A stretch of DNA of 64,000 bases. Origin: Gemmatimonadota bacterium (GTDB lineage: Bacteria > Gemmatimonadota > Gemmatimonadetes > Gemmatimonadales > Gemmatimonadaceae). Positions 1-6,294 of the stretch are shown in pieces. Within the stretch, counting starts at the first letter, position 1; each line of letters opens with the position of its first letter. Both the position numbers and the translations under genes were made by a program. A model generated the notes under the pieces. The model worked only from the letters and a program-made list of their open reading frames with translations. It was not told where the DNA came from and did no database searches. The DNA is taken from assembly GCA_016712265.1 (NCBI GenBank), contig JADJRJ010000028.1, forward strand, positions 558,001 to 622,000, given 5' to 3'.

Positions 1-1
1 C

Positions 2-148
2 CGCACGGAGGTTCCGGGGACTACCCATGAAGCCACGGCCCGCTTTGAATTCGGTCCGGGTGATGCCCTCGTCCTCGATTTTGCCGGGGCCCGCGCCTGG
101 TTCGTTCGCGAAGTTGACTCCAGTCTCCCCCCGCACGGCAGCGGCTGA
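2..148 (+). CDS. 3' end of an unidentified gene (partial)
   Basis: The frame is open from base 2 to a TGA at 146-148, giving the last 48 residues of a gene that begins before the window. The tail has the alternating hydrophobic and charged pattern of a small beta-barrel (GDALVLDF, then ARAWFVRE). This loosely resembles the C-terminal TOBE-type domain of some ABC transporter ATPases. No catalytic motif lies inside the window, so the family is a guess. It ends five bases before the start of the MOSC gene, so the two are probably co-transcribed. Confidence 0.5.
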   Translation, partial: RTEVPGTTHEATARFEFGPGDALVLDFAGARAWFVREVDSSLPPHGSG

Positions 149-153
149 TCTTC

Positions 154-597
154 ATGGGCCACCTCGAACAGATCTGGATCAAGCGGTTCCGTGGCGGGCC
201 CATGGACTCCAGGGTCGCGGCCGAGCTGGATGCCGGGCAGGGGCTGCGCGATAACGCCAACCGCGGCGGCAAGCGACAGGTCACCATCCTCGAGCGTGAA
301 GCCTGGGAGCGGCACATGGCCGCCACCGGTGGATCGCTCGACCCAGCAGCCCGACGTGCCAATCTTCTCGTGTCCGGCTGTGACCTCCGTGGGGCGCGGG
401 GCAAGGTGCTGCGGATCGGTGCGTGCCGGATTCGCATCCACGGCGAAACTCGTCCCTGCGAGCGGATGGACGAGGCGCTGCCCGGCCTGCGCGAGGTCAT
501 GGGCGAGGCGTGGGGCGGCGGTGCCTTTGGCGAGGTGCTCGATGACGGAACGATCCAGGTGGGCGATGCCGTGACCCTCGAACCCGGGGCCGGATAG
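154..597 (+). CDS. MOSC-domain protein (molybdenum cofactor sulfurase C-terminal family)
   Basis: This 147-residue protein is essentially one MOSC domain, a beta-rich fold found at the C terminus of molybdenum cofactor sulfurases and in stand-alone proteins such as YiiM. These are thought to carry or transfer sulfur for metal-sulfur cofactors. Supporting features are the N-terminal 'IWIKRFRGGPMD', a central 'GLRDNANRGGKRQVTIL', and the typical later block with 'GACRIRIHGETRPCERMD' followed by 'GGAFGEVL' and 'VGDAVTLE'. The single conserved cysteine is in the RPCERMD segment, near residue 95. The start was chosen because it lies just after the upstream stop. The next gene begins two bases after its stop, so it sits inside a tight operon. 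The substrate is unknown. Confidence 0.85.
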   Translation: MGHLEQIWIKRFRGGPMDSRVAAELDAGQGLRDNANRGGKRQVTILEREAWERHMAATGGSLDPAARRANLLVSGCDLRGARGKVLRIGACRIRIHGETRPCERMDEALPGLREVMGEAWGGGAFGEVLDDGTIQVGDAVTLEPGAG

Positions 598-599
598 GC

Positions 600-821
600 A
601 TGCCCTTCTTTCGTTCGTCGATCTTTCGCACCGAGTGCGACGCCTGCGGCAAGCCGTTCCCGGTGAACACGGGGGGGGTCTGTGAACGCTGCCGGCGCAT
701 CCTGTGCGCGGAGCACCTGCATGGATCATTCGTCCGTCGCATCGCCATCGCGGTTGGGGCGCCGATGCTCTGTGTTACCTGCCGGGCAGGGGAATCGCCG
801 GAAGCGCCGGACGCCAGATGA
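600..821 (+). CDS. Small zinc-knuckle protein, function unknown
   Basis: A 73-residue cytosolic protein with four evenly spaced metal-ligand pairs: CDAC (14-17), CERC (28-31), CAEH (36-39) and CVTC (58-61). This pattern would bind two zinc ions in a cross-braced zinc-ribbon or FYVE/RING-like knuckle. I cannot assign it to a named family. It starts two bases after the MOSC stop, and its own TGA overlaps the ATG of the AlaX-like gene by four bases (ATGA). Such close coupling makes it a real gene and suggests coordinate translation with the tRNA-editing protein. Confidence 0.75.
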   Translation: MPFFRSSIFRTECDACGKPFPVNTGGVCERCRRILCAEHLHGSFVRRIAIAVGAPMLCVTCRAGESPEAPDAR

Positions 822-1999
822 CCGAGCGCCTCTACTACACCGACGCGTACTGCTCAACGTTCACCGCGCGCGTGGTCGACCGTGCGGAGGATGGACGACG
901 CGTCTGGCTCGATCGGTCGGCGTTCTACCCGACCTCGGGTGGGCAACCGCACGACCTGGGTACCCTCGATGGCGTCCCCGTGGTCGACGTCGTGGACGAC
1001 AACGACCGCGTCGCGCACCTGCTGGAGCGACCCCTCGCCGCAGCGCAGGTCACGGGCGTCGTGGACTGGGCCCGCCGCTTCGACTTCATGCAGCAACACA
1101 CCGGGCAGCACCTCCTCTCCGCCATCTTCGCGGACCGGTTTGGGTGGGAGACGCTCTCCGTGCACTTCGGGGCGGACTATGCCACCCTGGACCTGGGAGC
1201 GGAGGTGGTGCCACCGTCGGCGATGGTCGAGGCGGCGGAGCTGGCCAATGCTGCCATCGTCGCGAACCATCCCGTCTCGGTGACGTTTGAGGAGGCCGCC
1301 ACGGCGCAAGGGTTGCGCAAGCCGACCGATCGATCCGGCTCGATTCGCGTCGTTAGCATCGCGGGACTGGACCGCTCCGCATGCGGCGGAACACATGTTC
1401 GTGCGACGGGCGAGATTGGGGGGATCCTCCTGCGGCGACAGGAGAAGATGAAGAAGAACGCCCGCATCGAATTCCTCTGTGGCCATCGGGCCATGCGGCG
1501 CGCGCGCGCGGACTACGAGGTCCTGGCGCGGATGGCCACGGCGGCCTCGGCCTCCATCGACGAACTGCCGGCGTTGGTGGCCGGTCAGCTCGCGGAGCTC
1601 AAGGCGTCGGAACAGGCGCGGCGCAAGCTGGAGGACGAGGTCGCCGCGACGCGGGCCCGGGCGGCGTGGGAGGGTACCGCGCCGGATGCGAATGGACGCC
1701 GGTGGCACCTCGAGGTTCGATCGGTCGGTCGGGCGGATGAGGTGCGCGCCTTCGCGATCGCCTTTGCCTCGCAGCCCGGCGGGGTCTACCTCGCGCGATG
1801 CGACGAGCCGCGCGCGGTCCTCGTGGCGTCGGCGGCCGATAGCGGGATCGACGCCGGCCAGATGCTCAAGGGATTGCTCCCGGCGCACGGCGGCAAGGGC
1901 GGAGGTTCCCCGCGGCTGGCGCAGGGGAGCCTGCCGGATGCCGCGGCGCTCGCCGCCACCTGGGGAGCGTTAGGTGACCTGCGGACGGGGACAGCATGA
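818..1999 (+). CDS. AlaX-like alanyl-tRNA editing protein with DHHA1 domain
   Basis: This 393-residue protein resembles the free-standing editing proteins that hydrolyse mischarged Ser-tRNA(Ala) or Gly-tRNA(Ala). The N-terminal AlaRS second-additional-domain region carries the metal site: HTGQH with His94 and His98, then CGGTH with Cys189 and His193. A predicted coiled coil follows at about 230-275. The C terminus has the glycine motif of a DHHA1 domain (GGKGGGSPRLAQGS). The long form with DHHA1 corresponds to AlaX-L. The open frame extends upstream to 704, but the ATG at 818 is preferred: it overlaps the preceding stop as ATGA, and the extra 38 residues look like antisense noise inside the zinc-knuckle gene. 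The 3' end again overlaps the next ATG by four bases. Confidence 0.9.
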   Translation: MTERLYYTDAYCSTFTARVVDRAEDGRRVWLDRSAFYPTSGGQPHDLGTLDGVPVVDVVDDNDRVAHLLERPLAAAQVTGVVDWARRFDFMQQHTGQHLLSAIFADRFGWETLSVHFGADYATLDLGAEVVPPSAMVEAAELANAAIVANHPVSVTFEEAATAQGLRKPTDRSGSIRVVSIAGLDRSACGGTHVRATGEIGGILLRRQEKMKKNARIEFLCGHRAMRRARADYEVLARMATAASASIDELPALVAGQLAELKASEQARRKLEDEVAATRARAAWEGTAPDANGRRWHLEVRSVGRADEVRAFAIAFASQPGGVYLARCDEPRAVLVASAADSGIDAGQMLKGLLPAHGGKGGGSPRLAQGSLPDAAALAATWGALGDLRTGTA

Positions 2000-2451
2000 A
2001 TCTCCCGCGCCTGCGTGTGCGACACACCGTCATTCCCGCCAACGCCGTACGCGACAGCGCTGGGGTGCTGGCGGTCATGAGTGGGGTCGAGCGGAAGGGC
2101 CCGTGGGAGTTGCCGCGCAAGTTCCGTATCGCGACGGTGATGGGGAGTACGGAGATCGACCTCCGCGAGGCCGTCCTTGCCGAGGGGGAGTCGCACATCG
2201 AAGTCTTCTGCTTGTTTGGATCGGTCGAGATCACGGTGCCCAGCGGCGTCGAGGTGGTGGTGGACGGCGATGCCTTCGCCGGCGAATTCAGCCACAAGCC
2301 CGATCCCTCGGTCCCAACCGAACCGGGGGCGCCGCGGATCGTCATCCATGGGAGCGCGTACTTCGGGGCGGTGGAGTGCGACGCGCGGCTCGCGGGTGAG
2401 AGTGAGGGCCAGGCCAAGAAGCGGATAAGGCTCGCGCTCCGCAGCGGCTGA
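1996..2451 (+). CDS. LiaF C-terminal-like (DUF2154-type) protein
   Basis: A 151-residue protein without clear membrane segments. It resembles the right-handed beta-helical C-terminal domain of LiaF/YvqF cell-wall stress proteins: 'VMGSTEIDLREA' is followed by 'IEVFCLFGSVEITVP' and 'VHGSAYFGAVE'-like turns, the usual repeated strand-turn units. LiaF binds and restrains a stress-sensing kinase in Firmicutes. Here the membrane part is absent and no kinase is adjacent, so the role is open. Its ATG overlaps the TGA of the AlaX-like gene by four bases, which fixes the start. Confidence 0.7.
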   Translation: MNLPRLRVRHTVIPANAVRDSAGVLAVMSGVERKGPWELPRKFRIATVMGSTEIDLREAVLAEGESHIEVFCLFGSVEITVPSGVEVVVDGDAFAGEFSHKPDPSVPTEPGAPRIVIHGSAYFGAVECDARLAGESEGQAKKRIRLALRSG

Positions 2452-2530
2452 CCCCTCGCGCTCGGGCTTTTCGCGTCGTATTGTAGGCCCCGAGTTCCCC
2501 TGTGGCCGCATCCTCTAGCGGAGAAATGCC

Positions 2531-2857
2531 ATGGAGTCCGCGCTGATGGACTGGTTGGGCGGGATCGGGTCGACCGCCTTTCGCTGGTCCGTGATGGCGT
2601 TTGTGGTGATCAATGGGGTATCGATCGCGGCCCTGATCCTGACGCGTGACCGCGCGCTGGTGAACCGCTGGACGGGACGCGTCCTCGCGGCCAACCTGGC
2701 CCTCGCGGGAACGGGGCTTGGTATTCCCCTGGTGACATCGCTGACGCGACTCGCGGTCGCGGCCGTGATGCCCGGAGGGGCGCGAGAGCTGGCGCCGGCG
2801 ATGCAGTTCGAGGACGGTGCGGCGGCACTGCGGTCCGAGATTCGAGCAAAGGACTGA
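2531..2857 (+). CDS. Small predicted membrane protein
   Basis: A 108-residue protein with two hydrophobic stretches, roughly residues 18-38 (VMAFVVINGVSIAALIL) and 50-78 (VLAANLALAGTGLGIPLV), separated by a short basic loop with a conserved-looking Arg-Asp. The C terminus is acidic and soluble. I recognise no family. A GGAG about seven bases before the ATG supports this start. A strong intrinsic terminator follows 20 bases after the stop, so this is the last gene of the leftmost transcription unit or a short unit of its own. Confidence 0.6.
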   Translation: MESALMDWLGGIGSTAFRWSVMAFVVINGVSIAALILTRDRALVNRWTGRVLAANLALAGTGLGIPLVTSLTRLAVAAVMPGGARELAPAMQFEDGAAALRSEIRAKD

Positions 2858-2877
2858 ACGGCGGGTCCCTCGGTCTC

Positions 2878-2914
2878 AACGCCCTGCGGCGATCCCCGCG
2901 GGGCGTTCGGTTTT
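2878..2914 (+). terminator. Intrinsic terminator
   Basis: A 12-bp GC-rich stem (2878-2889 with 2896-2907, one G-T wobble) closes a six-base loop and is followed by TTTT at 2911-2914. It lies 20 bases downstream of the small membrane protein gene and ends the rightward operon. Confidence 0.85.
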
Positions 2915-3004
2915 CGGCACGGCGTAACGCCCCGCGCGTCGCGATTTCCGCGGAGAACGAGGCGAAGGCCCTGGCGAACTGGAAGGCGCGTTAGGCGGGA
3001 TGCA

Positions 3005-3026
3005 GAACGCCGGTATCCCGGCGTTC
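3005..3026 (-). terminator. Terminator-like hairpin after the heptad-repeat gene
   Basis: A perfect 9-bp inverted repeat (3005-3013 and 3018-3026) with a four-base loop lies 15 bases beyond the stop of the leftward Arg/Asp/Glu repeat gene. No T-run follows on that strand, so termination efficiency is uncertain. Confidence 0.5.
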
Positions 3027-3040
3027 CGTCCCCTTTGTGC

Positions 3041-3433
3041 CTACGGCCGGCGATCGCGACGGTCTTCCCGGCGGTCGCGGCGGTTCTCGGCGCGATCCCG
3101 GACGTCTTCCCGACGATCCCGCACATCCTCGCGCCGGTCGCGCACATCCTCGCGACGATCCCTCACGTCCTCGAGGCGGTCCCGGCGTCCGCCGTTGTGC
3201 ATCGCGTCGCGCACGTCTTCGCGTCGGTCGCGCACATCCTCCCGTCGATCGCGGACGTCTTCCTTGCGGTCGCGGCGGTCCTCGGCGCGGTCGCGACGAT
3301 CCTCGCGGCGATCGCGGACGTCTTCCATGCGATCGCAGGGCATGCGATCGCAGCGCGGTGGCGGGTTCTGCGCACTGGCGGTGGAGGCGACAACGACGAG
3401 GGCGGCGAGCGGGGCAAGCAGGGTCGAGCGCAT
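3041..3433 (-). CDS. Secreted Arg/Asp/Glu heptad-repeat protein
   Basis: A 130-residue protein. Residues 1-22 form a Sec signal peptide ending ASTASA, followed by a short segment with two cysteines (CDRMPCDRM). Nearly all the rest is a seven-residue repeat of the form E-D-V-R-D-R-R: six copies, an interruption near 'MHNGGRRDRL', then six or seven more. At DNA level this is a 21-bp repeat. Regularly alternating positive and negative charges at this spacing favour a stable single alpha-helix. The ATG at 3433 is preferred over the longer frame because GGAGG sits five bases upstream and a signal peptide follows. Secreted proteins of this composition have been described only as hypothetical; the role, perhaps a spacer or polyelectrolyte at the envelope, is unknown. 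Confidence 0.75.
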   Translation of the reverse strand: MRSTLLAPLAALVVVASTASAQNPPPRCDRMPCDRMEDVRDRREDRRDRAEDRRDRKEDVRDRREDVRDRREDVRDAMHNGGRRDRLEDVRDRREDVRDRREDVRDRREDVRDRAENRRDRREDRRDRRP

Positions 3434-3438
3434 GGGAT

Positions 3439-3477
3439 CCTCCGGGATGTATCGGTCAGTGGCGGGAACGTCCCGCC
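3439..3477 (-). promoter_or_regulatory. RBS, -10 box and palindrome ahead of the heptad-repeat gene
   Basis: Read on the minus strand, the order is a 7-bp inverted repeat (3461-3467 and 3471-3477), a -10-like GATACA (3448-3453), and GGAGG (3439-3443) five bases before the ATG. No convincing -35 hexamer is seen. The palindrome lies where a regulator would control this promoter. Confidence 0.45.
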
Positions 3478-3588
3478 TCACCCCATCTGACGCGAGGCCT
3501 GCCGGGTGCGTTAAGGCCGGACGGGTGGACACCTTGTCCGGGTCGGTGGTGTGAGGGGCGCCGGGACGCGCGGGTTGGGCGGTGGCGC

Positions 3589-4360
3589 CTAACGAGGCAC
3601 GAGGGCCACCACGCGCACGGGGCCACCTGACCCGCCGGTGGTCTTGATGGGCAGTGCGATGAGTGTAGCGCCCGTGGCCGGGACGTTCGAGAGGTCGGCC
3701 AGGTTTTCGAGGGCGGGGACGTTGGCGGCGCCCAGGATCGCGTGGACGGCGAAGGATGGGGCCGCGCCGATGTCGGTTGAGGGCGAATCCACGCCGAGGA
3801 TTGCGGCGCCTCGCTCGGCGGTCAGCAGGCGCGCGGCCTCGATCCCAAACGACGGAAAGTGGAGCACCGTGCGGGCTGCGGTGGTCACGGCACCAAAGTA
3901 GCGCTGTCGTCTCCCAATAACGCGCCCAGCCGGTCCACAGCACCACCGCGCTGCCCCGGGGGATGCGACCATGCTGCGCCTCATGGGCGGCGACATCGGC
4001 CGGCGTGAGCGCATAGTCGCGGGTGTTGGCCGCCTGGCGCGTGACATCGATGACGACGACGGGGACCACCAGCCGATCAAGCGGGATCTGTTCATTGGTC
4101 CACCCCGCGCCGGCGGCGTGGCGGGGAGCATCGAGGTGCGTCCCGAAGTGTTCGTTGAGCTGCAGGCGAAACATGGCCGTGGTGGCCGTGGCCGTCAGGG
4201 TATCCAGCTTGAACGGCACCCGTGAGCCGGGCCAGGCCGGCCCACGTTCCGAGACCTCATGCGTGAGGTCGATGAGGTGATACCGCGCGAGGTCCAGCGG
4301 TTGCGCCCCCGCGAGCATGGGGGCGCAAAGCCACGTCGCGATCGCGCGCCATCGGCTCAT
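3589..4360 (-). pseudogene. Cyclase-family (kynurenine formamidase-like) hydrolase, frameshifted
   Basis: The protein is split between two frames. The upstream part starts at the ATG at 4360 with a signal peptide, then shows the family signature DLTHEVSERGPAWPGS, the metal-binding HFGTHLDAPRH and 'IPRGSAVVLWTGWARYWE'. The downstream part continues in another frame with 'YFGAVTTAARTVLHFPSFG', 'ILGVDSPSTDIG', 'FAVHAILG' and 'ENLADLSNVPATGATLIALPIK', in the expected order for PF04199 cyclases. The switch falls near 3895-3915, and the span of 772 bases is one more than a multiple of three, so a single-base insertion is the simplest reading. Members hydrolyse N-formylkynurenine or related amides with a manganese or zinc site. 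The start overlaps the upstream stop as ATGA. It may be a true pseudogene or a sequencing error. Confidence 0.8.
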
Positions 4361-5346
4361 GGCAGGGTCACGCGGGCCAGGGTGTTGGCATCGGTGCCGA
4401 ACCAGAGCGACTTCGTCGGTTGATGATAGATGACGTGCCGCACCGTCTGCCCGCCACTCGGGATATCGATCCCCGGGACAAACGACTTCGAGCGCGGGTC
4501 ATAGCCGATGATCTTGTTGGGCGTGTTCGGGGTGTTCTCCGAGTACCAGAGGCGGTCCTTATCGTCCACGGTCAAGGCGTACGGCAACGAGTTCATCCCG
4601 CCGGGCGAGGCGATCTCCGTGACGGCCCCGGTCGCCGGATCGAGCCGTCCGAGGAACCCGCGCGTGTAGTCCACGTACCAGACGATGTCGTCGCGCGTGA
4701 TGGCGATGCGGCGGCCCCGGGCCCGCTCGTTCGGCAAGGTGTACTCCTTGAGCGCCATGGTCTTCGGGTCGACCATGCCGATCTTGTTCGTGCCGAACAG
4801 GTTGAACCAGGGTTGGTCCTTGGAGTTCATCATGATCCCGTACGGCCGCGTGCCAGAGCCGGGGATCTTGACGAGATCGACCTTGCCGCTGGTGGTGTTG
4901 AGGTGGCCGACGAAGCCGCCGTTCTGCACCGTGAACCAGATATTGCCCGCCCGGTCAAACACCAGGGTGTGCGGGTCGCGGGCCGCAGGGTCCGGCATCG
5001 GATAGCGCGTGATCTCCCCGGTCTTCGGGTCCAGCTTGCCAATGTGGGCATTCACGTTGCCCGAGTACCAGATCATCCCGGCCTTGTCGATGATCAGGTT
5101 GTGCGGATTGGTGTTCTCCGAGAGTTCGTAGCGCTTGAAGTCGCCGTTCTTCGGGTCGAAGACGGCGATGTAGTTCCCCGCCTGCCCGCAGAACCAGACG
5201 CGTCCATCAGGCGCGACGTACGGATCGCGTGGACGGGTCTTCTCCCACGGCACGGTCCACTCCTTGATCTGGATGGAGTCGATCGCGGCCACGCCGGGGG
5301 CCGCAGTTGGGGCAAGCAGGGCCAACGCCAGGGACGCGAGCAGCAC
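4357..5346 (-). CDS. Secreted streptogramin-lyase-like (Vgb/SMP-30-type) beta-propeller
   Basis: A 329-residue protein of repeated units such as 'DPYVAPDGRVWFCGQ', 'NLIIDKAGMIWYSG', 'LVFDRAGNIWFTVQ' and 'TVDDKDRLWYSE', about one per 45 residues, consistent with a six- or seven-bladed propeller like virginiamycin B lyase. Whether it has lyase activity cannot be told; many relatives are binding or lactonase-like proteins. The open frame runs up to 5553, but I prefer the GTG at 5346: it begins a signal peptide (LLASLALALLAPTAAP), whereas the upstream extension is proline/arginine-rich noise. Its TGA overlaps the ATG of the cyclase gene by four bases, so the two were coupled. Confidence 0.75.
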   Translation of the reverse strand: MLLASLALALLAPTAAPGVAAIDSIQIKEWTVPWEKTRPRDPYVAPDGRVWFCGQAGNYIAVFDPKNGDFKRYELSENTNPHNLIIDKAGMIWYSGNVNAHIGKLDPKTGEITRYPMPDPAARDPHTLVFDRAGNIWFTVQNGGFVGHLNTTSGKVDLVKIPGSGTRPYGIMMNSKDQPWFNLFGTNKIGMVDPKTMALKEYTLPNERARGRRIAITRDDIVWYVDYTRGFLGRLDPATGAVTEIASPGGMNSLPYALTVDDKDRLWYSENTPNTPNKIIGYDPRSKSFVPGIDIPSGGQTVRHVIYHQPTKSLWFGTDANTLARVTLP

Positions 5347-5562
5347 GTGACGTTCCGGTTCGGGACGCCTCAATACTGGGCCAGCCCGCGCTCGCTGCCT
5401 AGGCCCGCACGGGACGCGCCCAGACGACAGCAGTCGACATGCGGCGCCGCCTGGGTCAGCGAGGGGAGGTGTCGCCGGTCGTCGGGGTCGACGCGGGGTG
5501 AGGTGTCCCGAAACGGGCGGCGTCGGACCGCGTAGGTTTGGCCAACGACTCACCTGGCCTTC

Positions 5563-6237
5563 ATGCGCGCATTCGCTGCCCTGTCCCTGCTACCAACCCT
5601 CGCCGCCGCCCAATCCCAATTCGACGCGGCCCGCCTCGTTCCCCGTTCTGATTCGTTCGCCGTGACCGTGCAGGGGCGCCAGGTCGGCGGGATAAGGGAG
5701 ACCATCGAAAAAACGGCAACCGGGTATCGGCTGGTTTCCGTGCAGTCCCTCGCGGGAATGAACCAGTCCACCGAGGTGCACTTCTCGCGCGCGCTCGCCA
5801 TGACGTCGGTCAAGCAGGAAGGACAGGCCCGCGGCCAGTCGATGAAGATCGATGTCGCCTACGGACGAGGTCGGGCAAAGGGCACGGCGACCACCCCCGG
5901 GGCGCAGGGAATGAAGACGATCGCGGTCGACACGACGGTTCCCGCAGGAGCGGTGGACGACAACGTGCTGCAATCCCTCCTTCCTGCCCTGCCGTTAGGC
6001 GCCGGCAAGACGTTCCAGGTCCCGGTGTTTGCCTCGGGGCAGGGGACCTCGAAGGTCATGACCGTCACGGTCAGTGGCAGCGAGTCGGTCACGGTCCCCG
6101 CCGGTACCTTCGAGGCGTGGAAGGTGGACGTGGCGGGGGGGCAGGTCCCGGTGACCTTCTGGGTGAGCCGCACGGACCCGCGAGTGGTAAAGATGGGCTT
6201 CGCCGGGGCGCCGATGGCGTTCGAGCTCGTGAAGTAG
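5563..6237 (+). CDS. Secreted protein of unknown function (DUF3108-like)
   Basis: A 224-residue protein with a short signal peptide (MRAFAALSLLPTLAAAQ). The body is beta-rich, with 'TVQGRQVGGIRETIEK', 'MNQSTEVHF', 'SVTVPAGTFEAWKVDV' and 'PVTFWVSRTDPRVVKMGF'. The last segment resembles the end of DUF3108-type periplasmic proteins, where a substrate-linked beta sheet closes the fold. No catalytic residues can be named. It is followed 57 bases later by the acylase-family gene and may be co-transcribed with it. One CGTTAGGC copy (5993-6000) supplies its TTA leucine codon. Confidence 0.6.
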   Translation: MRAFAALSLLPTLAAAQSQFDAARLVPRSDSFAVTVQGRQVGGIRETIEKTATGYRLVSVQSLAGMNQSTEVHFSRALAMTSVKQEGQARGQSMKIDVAYGRGRAKGTATTPGAQGMKTIAVDTTVPAGAVDDNVLQSLLPALPLGAGKTFQVPVFASGQGTSKVMTVTVSGSESVTVPAGTFEAWKVDVAGGQVPVTFWVSRTDPRVVKMGFAGAPMAFELVK

Positions 6238-6294
6238 TCTGGCACCCAGCGTGGGAGGCGGCATCTTTCGCCCTTCCCTCCCCGGCAGGTTCCT

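Noticed and set aside
3041..3433. CRISPR-like repeat array
   Set aside because: The regular 21-bp repeats are contiguous, in frame and encode a heptad protein; there are no unique spacers.
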